64,000 bases of DNA, from assembly GCA_019279435.1 (NCBI GenBank), contig JAAALK010000289.1:27954603-28018602 (forward strand). Reading direction: 5' to 3'. The notes below the pieces were generated by a model. That model saw only the letters and a list, made by a program, of their open reading frames with translations, was not told the origin of the DNA and made no database searches. Shown piece by piece: positions 1-10,225 of this stretch; positions within the stretch are counted from its first letter, which is position 1, and each line of letters starts with the position of its first letter. The DNA comes from Zizania palustris. Its lineage: Eukaryota > Streptophyta > Magnoliopsida > Poales > Poaceae. A program made the position numbers and the translations under genes.

Positions 1-1060
1 GCGCACGCCGCCGTCCCCGTTCAGGTTGCTAAAAATTTCCCCTTTTCCAATTTTCTCTGAAATTAATGCCCTGATTCAGACGAACATGCATGTTCTCTTG
101 GCCATATCTACCACTAACGCTTGGGAGTTGTAGCAAATTGCATAAATACTGTGAAATTGAATACTTAAAGGGGCATCTTGATACCAAACATTATGCCAGA
201 ATGACACTCATTCCCCTGACCCCAACCGGTATCCCCCACCTTTGTATGTCCAAAATCTAGCCTTACAAAAACTCTTCCAAAAAATGACCCCCAAGGTAGA
301 ATATTTAAGAAAACCTTTAGAAAGATAGTATTTCTTCTTCACAATGTCAAAACATAATCATGTATGACCAGTTTCTAGTTTATACACCCACTTATTCAAC
401 AGTGCTAGCTTAAAAGCTCTAGTGTCAAGGAACCCCATACCACCAAGATCTCTCGGAGCACACAAAGCATCCCATCTTATCATGTGATAGTTATTCTTCC
501 TTTCTAATTCCTTCCAAAAAAAGTTACTCCTCAAACTGTCAATGTTGTGGTGTATTTGTTCTGGTAGCATAAACACCTCCATTGCATACATCGGGATACT
601 ACTCAAGCAAGCATTAATCAAAATCTTACGCCCCCGTACGACAAGTGACAAGATTTCCATGATGCCAACCTCTTTTCCACTTTCTTGACAAACCCAACAA
701 AATCTTATTTGGATAGTTTAGACTGGTTGATTAGTAGACCTAGATAAGTGATGAGTCAATTCCTCAAATTACAACTTTTAGAGCCTCTTCATTAGATAAA
801 CCAATCCTAAACACTTCACTCTCCTGATAGTTAATTTTCATACCGCTTCATAGGAATACAACATAAATTTAAGAACCATCATATTATGGTCAGAGCACTT
901 AGCTAGCAGGATTATGTCATCACACATATTGTAGGTGAGTTATCCCACTTCAACCAAGTGAGGTACCAGGCCTCTTAGATGACCATGTTCCTTTGCTATT
1001 TCAAGTACTTCTGACAAGGCATCTCTAACTAAACTGAAAAACTAGGGGACATATGGTCCC
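1..1060 (-). pseudogene. LINE (non-LTR retrotransposon) reverse transcriptase, 3' part, decayed
   Basis: On the minus strand, reading from about 1060 downwards, a broken frame gives RT blocks of plant L1-type LINEs. First comes a stretch like the LINE 'PLSPLLFNLVADALS' region (about 1060-990). Then GLVPHLVE (about 975-950). Then a YADD-like box read as CDDIILLAK (about 930-900), with Tyr-Ala changed. The longest open piece (660-358) has GRKILINACLSSIPMY and GGMGFLDTRAFKLALLNKW, typical of the region after the RT palm. The frame continues to about 55 with a FWHNVWYQDAPL-like motif. Stops and the altered active-site box show it is dead. No endonuclease domain or poly-A tail lies inside the window. 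Family level is secure; the subfamily is not. Confidence 0.85.
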
Positions 1061-1230
1061 CTTGTCATGTAAATGCAGTGACTGGAATAATTTATGCATT
1101 GTTCTGCATCATTTATGCATCATTCCTATGACGCTTTGTAAAAGCTCAGTTTTTTGTGGAATAAACAAAATATTTCTATTTGATAAATAAGATGTCCTGT
1201 AGGAATGTTTTGTAGTAAGGCCTAAACAAC
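1061..1230. other. short unassigned spacer
   Basis: AT-rich sequence between the LINE remnant and the tandem array. It contains repeated TTTATGCAT words but no coding frame, and I assign nothing to it. Confidence 0.4.
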
Positions 1231-1380
1231 ACTGTGATCAGTTTACTACTGTTATTACTTCTAAGGCTACTATACTAATCCTCAAGTTCATCCGGCTGAA
1301 GGCCAACATTAGATTCTGCAATTCCTTTTAGAGGCCTATGATGCAAATAGTAATTGAGTTCTCTCATGTATGTCATCAAG

Positions 1381-1454
1381 CCGTAGGACACATCCATTCC
1401 GGTCAACAACTTCTTCTTTCTCGTGTTGCTGACAGGGAATGGATGTGCTCACGG
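1381..1454 (+). other. short hairpin inside array unit 1
   Basis: CACATCCATTCC pairs with GGAATGGATGTG. The stem extends inward by GTCAACAAC/GTTGCTGAC (one mismatch) and outward by CCGT/ACGG, leaving a pyrimidine-rich loop (TTCTTCTTTCTC). Equivalent hairpins lie in the other units. Shape and size resemble a plant microRNA precursor, but I do not recognise the sequence as a named family. Confidence 0.6.
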
Positions 1455-1480
1455 TTCCATGGCAGCCATGAACATATTTG

Positions 1481-1838
1481 AAAAACAACACAAAATATGC
1501 TGAGGCCTCAACAACACAAGAGAGAGAGAGAACAACACAATCTCCTAACTTGAGGATTAATATAGTAGCTTCATAAGTAATAGCTGACTACTGTAGCCAA
1601 GAAGAGTTTTCATACATTTCCCACCTTTGACACTGTGATCAGTTTACTACTGCTATTACTTCTGAGGCTACAGTAGTAAACTGATCACAGTGTCAAAGGT
1701 GGGAAATGTATGAAAACTATTCTTGGCTACAGTAGTCAGTTATTACTTCCAAAGCCACTATATTAATTCTCAAGTTAGGAGATTGTGTTGTTCTCTCTCT
1801 AGTGTTGTTGAAACCTCAACATATTTTGTGTTGTTTTT
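1481..1838. repeat. long near-perfect inverted repeat (hairpin, ~170-bp arms)
   Basis: Arm 1481-1652 is the reverse complement of arm 1671-1838, around an 18-base loop (1653-1670). The inner ~100 bp are almost identical, including GACACTGTGATCAG against CTGATCACAGTGTC; the outer part carries scattered substitutions and short indels. The arms consist of the end of one array unit plus a CTCCTAACTTGAGGATTAAT sequence that recurs at the end of the array (about 3050-3075). The structure therefore looks like a head-to-head inversion of the array terminus. A transcript across it would fold into a long double strand. No transposon termini are evident. Confidence 0.9.
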
Positions 1839-2040
1839 CCCTCTAATGTTCCATGGCAACAAAATATGCTGAGGCCTCAACAACATTGTGATCAGTTTAC
1901 TACTGTTATTATTTCTAAGGCTACTATATATTAATCCTCAAGTTCATGCATCCGGTTGAAGACCAACATTAGATTCTACAATTACTTTTAGAGGCCTATG
2001 ATGCAAATTGTTATTGAGTTATCTCATGTATGTCATCAAG

Positions 2041-2114
2041 CCGTGTGATACGTCCATTCCCGTCAACAGCTTCTTCTTTCTCGTGTTGCTGACAGGGAAT
2101 GGATGTGCACACGG
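2041..2114 (+). other. short hairpin inside array unit 2
   Basis: Best-preserved outer stem of the set: CCGTGTG pairs with the complementary CACACGG, continuing through TCCATTCCC/GGGAATGGA and GTCAACAGC/GTTGCTGAC. The loop is the same pyrimidine-rich one as in the other units. Confidence 0.6.
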
Positions 2115-2326
2115 TTCTATGGCAGCCATGAACATTTTGAAAAACAACACAAAATATGCTGAGGCCTCAACAACACTGTGATCAATTTACTACTGCTATT
2201 ATTTCTAAGGCTACTATATACTAATCCTCAAGTTCATCCGGCTGAAGGCCAACATTAGATTCTGCAATTCCTTTTAGAGGCCTATGATGCAAATTGTTAA
2301 TGAGTTATCTCATGTATGTCATCAAG

Positions 2327-2400
2327 TCGTGAGACACATCCATTCCTGTCAACAACTTCTTCTTTCTCGTGTTGCTGACAGGGAATGGATGTGCTCACGG
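2327..2400 (+). other. short hairpin inside array unit 3
   Basis: Same stem as in unit 1 (CACATCCATTCC/GGAATGGATGTG) with a CGTGAG/CTCACG outer stem. Substitutions relative to the neighbouring units are mostly outside the stem. Confidence 0.6.
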
Positions 2401-2611
2401 TTCCATGGAAGCCATGAACATATTTGAAAAACAACACAAAATATGCTGAGGCCTAAACAACACTGTGATCAGTTTACTACTGTTATTACTTCTAAGGCTA
2501 CTATACTAATCCTCAAGTTCATCTGGCTGAAGGCCAACATTAGATTCTGTAATTCCTTTTAGAGGCCTATGATGCAAATTGTTATTGAGTTATCTCATGT
2601 ATGTCATCAAG

Positions 2612-2685
2612 CCATGAGACACATCCATTCCTGTCAACAATTTCTTCTTTCTCGTGTTGCTGACAGGGAATGGATGTGCTCATGG
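2612..2685 (+). other. short hairpin inside array unit 4
   Basis: The outer stem has changed on both sides together (CCATGAG with CTCATGG, versus CCGTGAG with CTCACGG elsewhere), which keeps the pairing. Confidence 0.6.
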
Positions 2686-2897
2686 TTCCATGGCAGCCAT
2701 GAACATTTTGAAAAACAACACAAAATATGCTGAGGCCTCAACAATACTGTGATCAGTTTACTACTGTTATTACTTCTAAGGCTACTATATACTAATCCTC
2801 AAGTTCATCCGGCTGAAGGTCAACATTAGATTCCGCAATTCCTTTTAGGGGCCTATGATGCAAATTGTTATTGAGTTATCTCATGTATGTCATCAAA

Positions 2898-2971
2898 CCA
2901 TGTGACACAACCATTCCCGTCAATAGCTTCTTCTTTCTCGTGTTGCTGACAGGGAATGGATGTGCACATGG
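2898..2971 (+). other. short hairpin inside array unit 5
   Basis: CCATGTG pairs with CACATGG, again a paired change relative to unit 2. The inner stem has one extra mismatch (ACAACCATTCCC). Confidence 0.6.
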
Positions 2972-3145
2972 TTCCATGGCAGCCATGAACATTTTGAAAA
3001 ACAACACAAAATATGTTGATGCCTCAACAACACTAGAGAGAGTGAACAACACAATATCCTAACTTTAGGATTAATATGACATCAGACCTTTTTTGCATAA
3101 CCAAAATTCTGATACATTAGCCTCTTAACTATTAATAGTTTATCT

Positions 3146-6100
3146 ATGGCAGAAGAAGGATGTTCCATCGAGGAGCTCATCTACGAGTCTCCCACAAAAA
3201 CAAATAAAGAGGGTTCATCTGAAGGATCCTCCGATAGCGAATCTTCGTACCACTCTCCGGAGAATGAACATCCAATGGAGCCTAGGAAGAAGAGAACGAT
3301 AGAAGACGCTGATGAGGATTACATTCCTGAAGCTCAAGCGGAGGTAATTATTACGTTAGTAACAAGTCAAAGTAGCTTCTAACCGAGGATTACATTCCTG
3401 AAGCTCACATTGTCTATCATCGTAGGATCGTCCAAAGCGAGGAAGCAAGCGTCGATTATTCCAAGTCCAGAAAAGAACAACTATTGTCCCAGCTATTGAG
3501 TCAGCTGAGCGAACAGATGTTGAGCCCGCTGCCACAACATCGTCTGCAAATGCGAAGAGGAGAGGGAAACAGGAGAAGAACAAGTTGCATACAGCTATCT
3601 ATGAGGTTGAAGAAGTGCATGTTGATGGGGCTCCAAAGAAGCCAAAAGAAATCACAACGAAGTGGCGTTACGACTGTGTATGTCTCGCCATGGAGCGATG
3701 TAAGATAGTTTGGAAAAATTGGAAGACTGTCCCTGAAGCTACAAAGAACGAATTGTGGCAGCATATAAAAACGCATTATAAATTCCCGGAAGACCGCTTA
3801 GAAGACGCTAAAGCTGCCACATTGAAGACAATCGGGACGGCTCTTCGTACATTTAGGACTAAACTGAACACACAATACCTTCAAAAAGATGAGTCGCCAC
3901 TCAACGACTACGACTTTATAACGCCAAATGAATGGAACGAATTCAAAATGCAGCATTGCTCGGAAGAAGCCAAACAAGAGAGCATCATGTTCAAATAACT
4001 TAATAAGAAGAATAAGTTCCCACATAAACTTGGGCCAGGTGCATATAAGTCCAAGGAGGATGAGTGGAGTAGAAAGGAGGAGGAGGACCGTGCGGCTGGG
4101 TTACCTGAACAGTTTTCAGGTGCTGATCAGCGCACTAAGAGATGGCTCCTAGGTCGAGCTAAAAAAACACCCGAGGGCCAATATATGCTCTCCGACTCAC
4201 GGACTAGTGAAGTATTCCAGAAAGCACAGGAAATCGCTGAGTTGGAGAAGACTGGAAAATTCAAGCCCGAGGGATGTAATGACCAGCTTACATCTGCTCT
4301 CGGAAACGAGGAACATCGAGGGCGCACCCGAGGTGTCTCTTCTATACCACCCTGGAAAAATACTTTCAAGAAACAGGAGGGTGCCACATACAAGAAGCAT
4401 CAAGCACGCACAGACGACGCCGTAGAGCGCCGTGCAGAGTGGGAGCGACACTTTTTTGAATTTATTAACGAGAATCCAAACATAATGCAGGCTGTAGCGG
4501 GACAAATAATTTTGCCAGAGGTACGACTCGACGTACCAAGCAGTGTTGGCTCAGTACAAGACAAATTTCCTGTAAATTATATTAAAGAGGACACACCATG
4601 CAGCCTGCATGTACTGATAGGGCGCAAAGGGCATTCCCAAGAGGCTGCATGAGGCATTGCTATGCCTGGGGATTTATTTCACAATCAGCCTATTCCTGCT
4701 GACTATACCAAGGTTCAGGTCAACGAGATCACCAACGACAGATTTATTAATGACCCCTTGGATCTTCCAATGCCTGATGAGGGGATTTAGACAATCGGAG
4801 ATGCTCTAAATAACTTTGTCCTATGGGCGAGCCGAGATATCAAATTACTGCTGACAAGTTCTCAGAGTAAATCGCCTATTGTCTCATCACAATCCCCCAC
4901 ATATACTTCATCTCAGGATGTGCAAAATATAGGATCTTTATCACCTGTTGATGAGCGTGAGATAGAGGAAAAGGCAGAGGAAGAGCCAGTGCCCGATAAA
5001 GTGGCAGAAGTGATATAATCGAAAGTGACTTTTGATCCTCAAGTGACAAAGCTAGTGCCAGTGCTTGAGCCCACTGATGAGCCCAACACAAATGTGCCAA
5101 GGCCAAATCAAATGCCAGTGCCAGTTCCGGCTGAGCCTCAAGTGTCGGTGGCCAAGCCCATAACAAAAGTGCCAGTGCTAGTTGCCGAGCCTGAAAAACA
5201 AGATGCATGCCCAAAGCCAGCAATCCACAAGATAACTGTTCAAGCTGGGCAGTGTTCTGCGCCGAAATCTGAGATGCATAAATTTTTTACTACTATGGGG
5301 CAAACACGTTCTATGCCCAAAGCGGCTCCCATAAAGGCTCCAGTACAAAAGCATGCGGGCTCACTTTCTGTTGATAAGTGGACCTACGGAGACGAGGATT
5401 ATATCGAATACGAACCAGGCAAACCATTATTACCCCAAGGAGTACTTAAGAGTATGTCTTGGATGATGAAAACATTTCATGACTGGTACCTCGAAACGTC
5501 TTCGTTAGGAGTAACACAAATAGAACTGAATGTTCCACAAGAAATATTCAACTGCCCAGAGTTTAAGCTTGCACTATTTTTCGACGACTTCCATCGGATG
5601 TTTCGTCTGAAGCAAACCGACATCACAAGCATGATGCTCTGGTGCATGTAAGTACTTTATACTTTGTCAATACAAAGCAAAAATAAATAATGTCTTATAT
5701 TGACTATTGTTTCATAACATATGCAGTTGTAATTCATGCTGTGATGCGTCTAATATGTATGGGTACTTGAACCCATCATTAATAAGCCAAAGTGCGCTGA
5801 ACCCGACACTAAACCAGAACGATAGCATGTACTGGACTGCGGGTACGAAAAAATTTCAAAGAAAGATGTTCAATAAAGACGAAGACACACTTAAGAATAA
5901 CAAAAGGAGTTGTGCCGCGTTGTTCAATGGAAGGACAGAGAAATGATAAGTGGGGCATAAAACTTTAAGTAGGTATACCCACTATATCCACTTAATCACG
6001 TTTTATCGATTATGAAACTAACATAATCATATATTACTTCTTTCGATAGTGATCATTGGATTGCACTTCTGATATACCCAAAGAGCTCAAGGGTTTATGT

Positions 6101-6702
6101 GCTTGACTCGCTCGAAAAACCCAAAAAAGAATATCAATATATATTAAATGTTATTCAGAGTGCATACAGATACTACGTGGAAAAGTTAGGTTGCCCACAT
6201 GATCCACAGAGGCCGAAAGATATGCTTATCAGAACCAACTATCCAGTAATATTATATTTTTAAATTTCTTAATTCAATTGATAAAGACAAACTATATATC
6301 GTTCTAACTTTGTCTATTTTGAAGTGTCACAAACAATCTCTTGGTTCTGTGCATTGCGGCTATTATACTTGTGATTTCATGAGCAATAACTTAGGAAAGT
6401 TTGGGCGGATAGTATCTGAGGATACTAAAGAAGTAAGTTGATTTCCTGTGTGTTAATCTAATATAACTTGCAGCGTATGTACTTATATTTTACGTATGCA
6501 GGCGTCAGGTCCATCAACCGTTGCCCAGAAGAGCCAACTCTCAGAATCACAAATGTACGAAATCGTATCAAGGATGTGCCGTTTCACGATGCATGAGATT
6601 CTTCATGAGCTTGGAGCATTTTTCGATCCTGAGAGTGAAGTGGCCAAGCATCCAACTCTGTATGATTGGGCCGGAAGAATGAAAAGGCAAACCAAGATAT
6701 GA
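3146..6702 (+). pseudogene. CACTA (En/Spm-type) accessory transposon gene: plant transposase domain plus Ulp1-like protease
   Basis: Reconstructed exons: 3146-~3342 (acidic, Ser-rich N-terminus MAEEGCSIEELIYESPTK), ~3426-5647, 5727-~5950, 6050-6245, 6325-6431 and 6502-6702, with GT/AG borders such as GTAAGT at 5648 and GCAG before 6502. Exon 2 carries a Transposase_24-like (Ptta/En/Spm) block: KWRYDCVCLAMERCKIVWKN, then WNEFKMQHCSEEAKQES. A Pro/Val/Lys-rich linker follows (about 5025-5300). Exons 4-5 hold a Ulp1-type cysteine-protease core: DHWIALLIYP (His), VYVLDSLE (Asp), and KQSLGSVHCGYYTCDFM (Gln and Cys). In exon 2 the frame has stops at 3996, 4650, 4788 and 5016, so it is a pseudogene. 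A 24-bp piece of exon 1 (3314-3337) is repeated at 3385-3408 in the first intron. Such Ulp1 fusions are known in plant CACTA and Mutator-like elements; the role of the protease domain there is not established. No TnpD-type main transposase is present. Confidence 0.8.
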
Positions 6703-7071
6703 GTTGGCCTTCTAAGAAAACATAAACTGCATGAGCATGTATTTGTGAAACAATGGTTAATTTTGAAATTTTGATAGATGTAAACTTTTTATACTTGATG
6801 TGTGATGAAATGTAAATTTGTAAATTGATGAGATGTGTTGTTGTTGCTGTGTATGTAGATGGCTGTGTGAAGCATATAATGTAAACTTTGTAAATTTTTG
6901 TAAATTGATGAGATGGATGGTTGTTGTGTTGATGTGTTGTTGTTGTGGATGTGTATGTGTATGTTGATATGTGGATGTTTTGCTGCTGTGTATGTGGATG
7001 GCTGTGTGAAGCATATAATTTCTGTGTTTTGGTTTGTGGGATCACAACATTCTGTGTTATGGGTTATACAC
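6703..7071 (+). other. 3' untranslated/internal CACTA sequence with duplicated GT-rich motif
   Basis: Low-complexity TG-rich sequence after the last exon. The segment 6846-6880 (GCTGTGTATGTAGATGGCTG and on) recurs at 6985-7019 with one base changed, and TTGTAAATTGATGAGATG recurs twice. The antisense frame reading His/Thr/Gln repeats is a by-product of this composition. Confidence 0.6.
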
Positions 7072-7347
7072 GGCAGTGGCGGGCAGATGAGGTCAGCGCG
7101 CCCGTTACTGCTGTTGACACAGTGGTGGCGGGCGAGCTGACCTCATCTGCCCGCCACTGCTGTTATCAATAGTAGTGGCGGGCAGATGAGGTCAGCAAGC
7201 CCGCCACTGCTGATGACACAGAGGTGGCGGGCACTCTGCCCGCCACTGCTAACCAGGGATAGCAGTGGCGTTAGAGCAGTGGCGGACTGGATGCCCGCCA
7301 CTATAGATTATTTTTGCCTGTCGCTACAGTGTCACTTTGTAGTAGTG
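7072..7347 (+). mobile_element. CACTA right end: subterminal repeats and terminal inverted-repeat half
   Basis: About ten copies of AGTGGCGGGC or its complement GCCCGCCACT, in both orientations, some making palindromes (for example GGCGGGCACTCTGCCCGCC near 7230). The sequence ends ...TTTGTAGTAGTG at 7347, so the outward-reading terminus is CACTACTACAAA, the classic CACTA form. Subterminal repeats of this type are the binding sites of the accessory transposase in En/Spm. The left CACTA terminus was not found upstream of 3146, so the element is truncated or its left end lies outside the window. Confidence 0.85.
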
Positions 7348-9345
7348 TAACCATATTGATGTCTTTTAAAATATTATGTTGTCTAAAACAAGATTTCAAG
7401 ATCGTCAGAAACATTCGTTAATTATGGGTGGGCCAGTACCAGCAACTTGTTGCTGGGTGTCAGCTCAAAACGATACAAATATTACTTGGTGCTTCTCCTG
7501 ACCGATCGAAAATCATAGTGGGCTTAAGATGTGGTTCATTTGTGTTTATTAACGTAAGGGTGCTTCACTTGTTACTTAAGCATTTCTTTATATTGCCATA
7601 TACTCAAGTGCGCAATGCAAGTTGAGGTCGTTGATTGACGTTTTGTCCCTCGGCATGCTTTAGTTTGCCTCTAAATTAATGCTATGACCTTTAGTTAGAT
7701 ATTTGGCTGCAAGTATCCTTCCATTATTCTTATTTTTTCACTTTCTTAATTAAACTTCTAGTGAGATTATACTATATATCTAGCTAGATTCTGCACTATG
7801 TCTTATATATACTATGTGGGTGCCTAGATTTCTGTGGTTGCATGGATCCTTTCCTTCTTGAATATAATTAAATTAGTTTTTAGATACTTCAATCCATCTT
7901 TGAACAAAAGAATTGCATCGGTGGTATATATTATTCATCAGATCAAATGTAAGTATCCCTCAGTGGACACAATGTTATTAGATTTTGTTTCAGTTTCTTT
8001 ACTAAACATTAAGGTCAAAGGGATCGAATTAATTATAGCAGAATCTTTTATGATGCGTTTTGCTCGGCCGAGCAGATACAGCAATATTATAAAGAAGACA
8101 GAGAATAAAATCGACACTAAATGCATCTGTGTGACGCAGTAACTTTCTAGGAAGCTAACTAGCATAAATTCTAATCGCACCATCAGTTGTGTGTGTTCTT
8201 AAATTTCGAGGATCCAACCATCATGAACTAATTAATATTTTTGCTCAAGTATTAGCATCTAATTTGATCCACGAATATCGCTGCCATTCAAAACATCTAG
8301 TGCTGAGTCGCCTTTCCTTAAATTTTTCCAATGAAATTTTCGGCCGTTAATTGGTATCTAGGTCTAGGAAGTCCCTTGATCATCCATATGTCAAGAGGAA
8401 ACAAACTTTAAAATATCTCATTTAGAAATGGCCCTTTTGTGAAGCTTTTGGCCCCACATATATGATATATATATTCTCTTGTTTTTTAGACTACATGAAC
8501 GGTTGATGACCGCCATCAGTCTCCCGAATTTTTTCTAACCAAAATCTATGCATGCTGCATGGTTGACATTTGATTGCCGTAATTTATGAAAATTACAACA
8601 GTTTAAGGGTATTAAAAATGCTTCTAAAGAGGGAAATTTTACATAGGTACAAAAAAATTTAATGTTAATTTTGGTACTCCTTAATAACCGTAAAATCAAT
8701 CTTCTAGAAACATTATACAACACCTGACATCCTACATGAACTAAGGAAAATATGAATACTGAATGTAACAACACTTCGTTTTCTCGATCTCACACACACA
8801 GACAGGGAAGCAATATTTTCGGATTACATACAGTACTGAACAAAACAGAGAACGTATAGATATTGATGAATTCTGTTTTGGTGCTGCGCACAAGACTGCA
8901 CCATTTCTGATTCTTTCTTACCTTTGTTTCAATCTGTTTACACACAAGTACAAGATCGTGAATTTAAAATATAATATGATTTTTTTAAAAAAAAGATGAC
9001 ATAAATATAGTAATAATATATCGTAATTTTATAAATTATCTAAAACCAAATTCACAAGTAGTTCCTCTCTTTAAAACAAATTTTTGTTGATAGTTATTTT
9101 AATAGTTACCATAGCATAAATAAATAGACAAGAAAAAGAATATAACTGCTTATCATTCTTTTGGATAATCAAAGCATACAACCCTAGCTACAAGTGTTGC
9201 CAATTGAAGCAATCTGTGTTACATCATGTGTTAAAATAATACCACAACTAATATTTTTCATCTGTTTGATTATGCACTCATATTTTTACATATTTAACAA
9301 AATAAACTAGCACATATAATATGAAAAACTCTACAATTTAAGTAG
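7348..9345. other. AT-rich stretch without recognisable gene or repeat
   Basis: Two kilobases outside the CACTA right end. Open frames up to ~100 codons exist (for example 7834-8142), but none shows a domain, codon pattern or neighbour that supports a gene. There are short A/T runs around 8970-9100. I see nothing else. Confidence 0.5.
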
Positions 9346-10137
9346 GTTGTTTTTAACTATTAGGGGTTTTTTTGTGCCAAAATACAGGGCGCTCCAGTTC
9401 CACCTGGACCACCCCGTAGAACCACCTCTGCTGCCCATGAACATAATCAGACAACAAATGAAATGTAGAAACTTAAACATGCTTCTACCAATAAACAAAC
9501 CATGCATGCAGAAATGCACAAAATTACATATAATGTTCATAAATTCACCCTCAAATCTTGATGCGTTCAGATATGGACCGTGCCCATTTTTTCCTTAGTT
9601 CTGGAAACCAAGTTATGACTAAGGGCTTTGTTAAAATATCTGTAACTTACTCCTCCTGATATGCTCTACTTCAATCTTTTTTTGCATGCCAAGTATCAAT
9701 GTTTTTGCTTCTATCACAAAGTACCGGATTTTTGCATAGGTTAACTGCATATTTCTTTTTTTTGTCTACTTTGAGAGTAATGCAACAAGGGTGCAACAGT
9801 CCACTCAGCCATATTCGAATTTTTTTAAAAAATAATATTTTTTAAAAAAATAATATTTTTTAAAAAAAATCAAATCTGTATGCCGATTTAAAAAATTTGC
9901 AAAACTAATAGGCAGTAGTGCCGACTGGGTGCCACATCAGCTTCAGTCGGCACTTCAAGTGCCGACTGCCTATTAGTTTAGCAATTTTTTGAACTTGACA
10001 TACATATTTGATTTTTTTTAAAAAAAATATTATTTCAAAAAAAATCGCCATATTTCTCGACAAGTAGTTGTTGTAGCAGCAATATATTCAGCCTCACATT
10101 TGAACAAAACACTTGTTGTACACTTTCTATCATCAAT
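9346..10137 (-). pseudogene. copia B: RNase H C-terminus and 3' end of pol
   Basis: Read on the minus strand from 10137: a DDRKCTTSVLF-like piece, then CEAEYIAATTTT (RNase H), then after a foldback insertion NPVLCDRSKNIDTWHA and TDILTKPLV, the usual Ty1-copia pol ending. The frame is shifted and has stops. Between VLF and CEAEYIAA about 25 codons normally present in copia RNase H are missing. The upstream half of the same domain lies at 29116-29340, across the CACTA element. No LTR or PPT could be identified below 9590; 9346-9590 is probably its 3' region. Confidence 0.8.
9818..10047. mobile_element. foldback/MITE-like element inside copia B RNase H
   Basis: A palindrome: AAAATTTGCAAAACTAATAG and GTGCCGACTG on the left match CAGTCGGCAC/AGTGCCGACTGCC and CTATTAGTTTAGCAATTTT on the right, with AT-rich tails (TTTTTTAAAAAA) at both ends. 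The centre is GGGTGCCACATCAGC. It separates two adjacent pieces of copia B RNase H (CREIWR side and LCKNPVL side), so it inserted after copia B. The GTCGGCAC word resembles CACTA subterminal repeats, but no CACTA termini are present. Exact ends are uncertain because of the A/T runs. Confidence 0.65.
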
Positions 10138-10225
10138 CACTACCTAAAAACAGCTATTATTGACGGGTCATAAAAGTCATTACTGATGGGTATCGTACCC
10201 GTTACTCTTGATGACTTATCATTAT

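Larger units (their letters stand above)
1231..3030. repeat. tandem array of a ~287-bp unit, about five copies
   Basis: The word ACTGTGATCAGTTTACTACTG, or a one- or two-base variant, opens units at 1231, 1885, 2175, 2462 and 2746, giving spacings of 290, 287 and 284 bp for the last four. Each unit then has a CTAAGGCTACTATA block, CCGGCTGAAGG, AGAGGCCTATGATGC, a hairpin around AATGGATGTG, and a CAACACAAAATATGCTGAGGC tail. The first interval is longer (654 bp) because a large hairpin is embedded between copies 1 and 2. No long open frame runs through the units. Function is unknown. Position just upstream of the CACTA accessory gene makes a leader or internal region of that transposon plausible, but this is inference. 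Confidence 0.9.

Noticed and set aside
2041..2114. Identification of the hairpins as the miR2118/miR482 family
   Set aside because: Clustered hairpins suggested it, but the stem sequence does not match the mature miR2118 form I know; left unnamed.
1231..3030. Regular repeats considered as a CRISPR-like or satellite array
   Set aside because: The unit is ~287 bp with no unique spacers, in plant DNA; simple tandem duplication explains it. Too few copies for a satellite.
6584..7045. 153-codon minus frame rich in His, Thr and Gln
   Set aside because: Antisense of the last CACTA exon and of a TG-rich duplicated tail; it is a composition artefact.
7834..8142. 102-codon open frame in the unassigned stretch
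   Set aside because: No domain, no convincing start context and A/T-driven composition; the opposite strand is equally open. Not reported as a gene.
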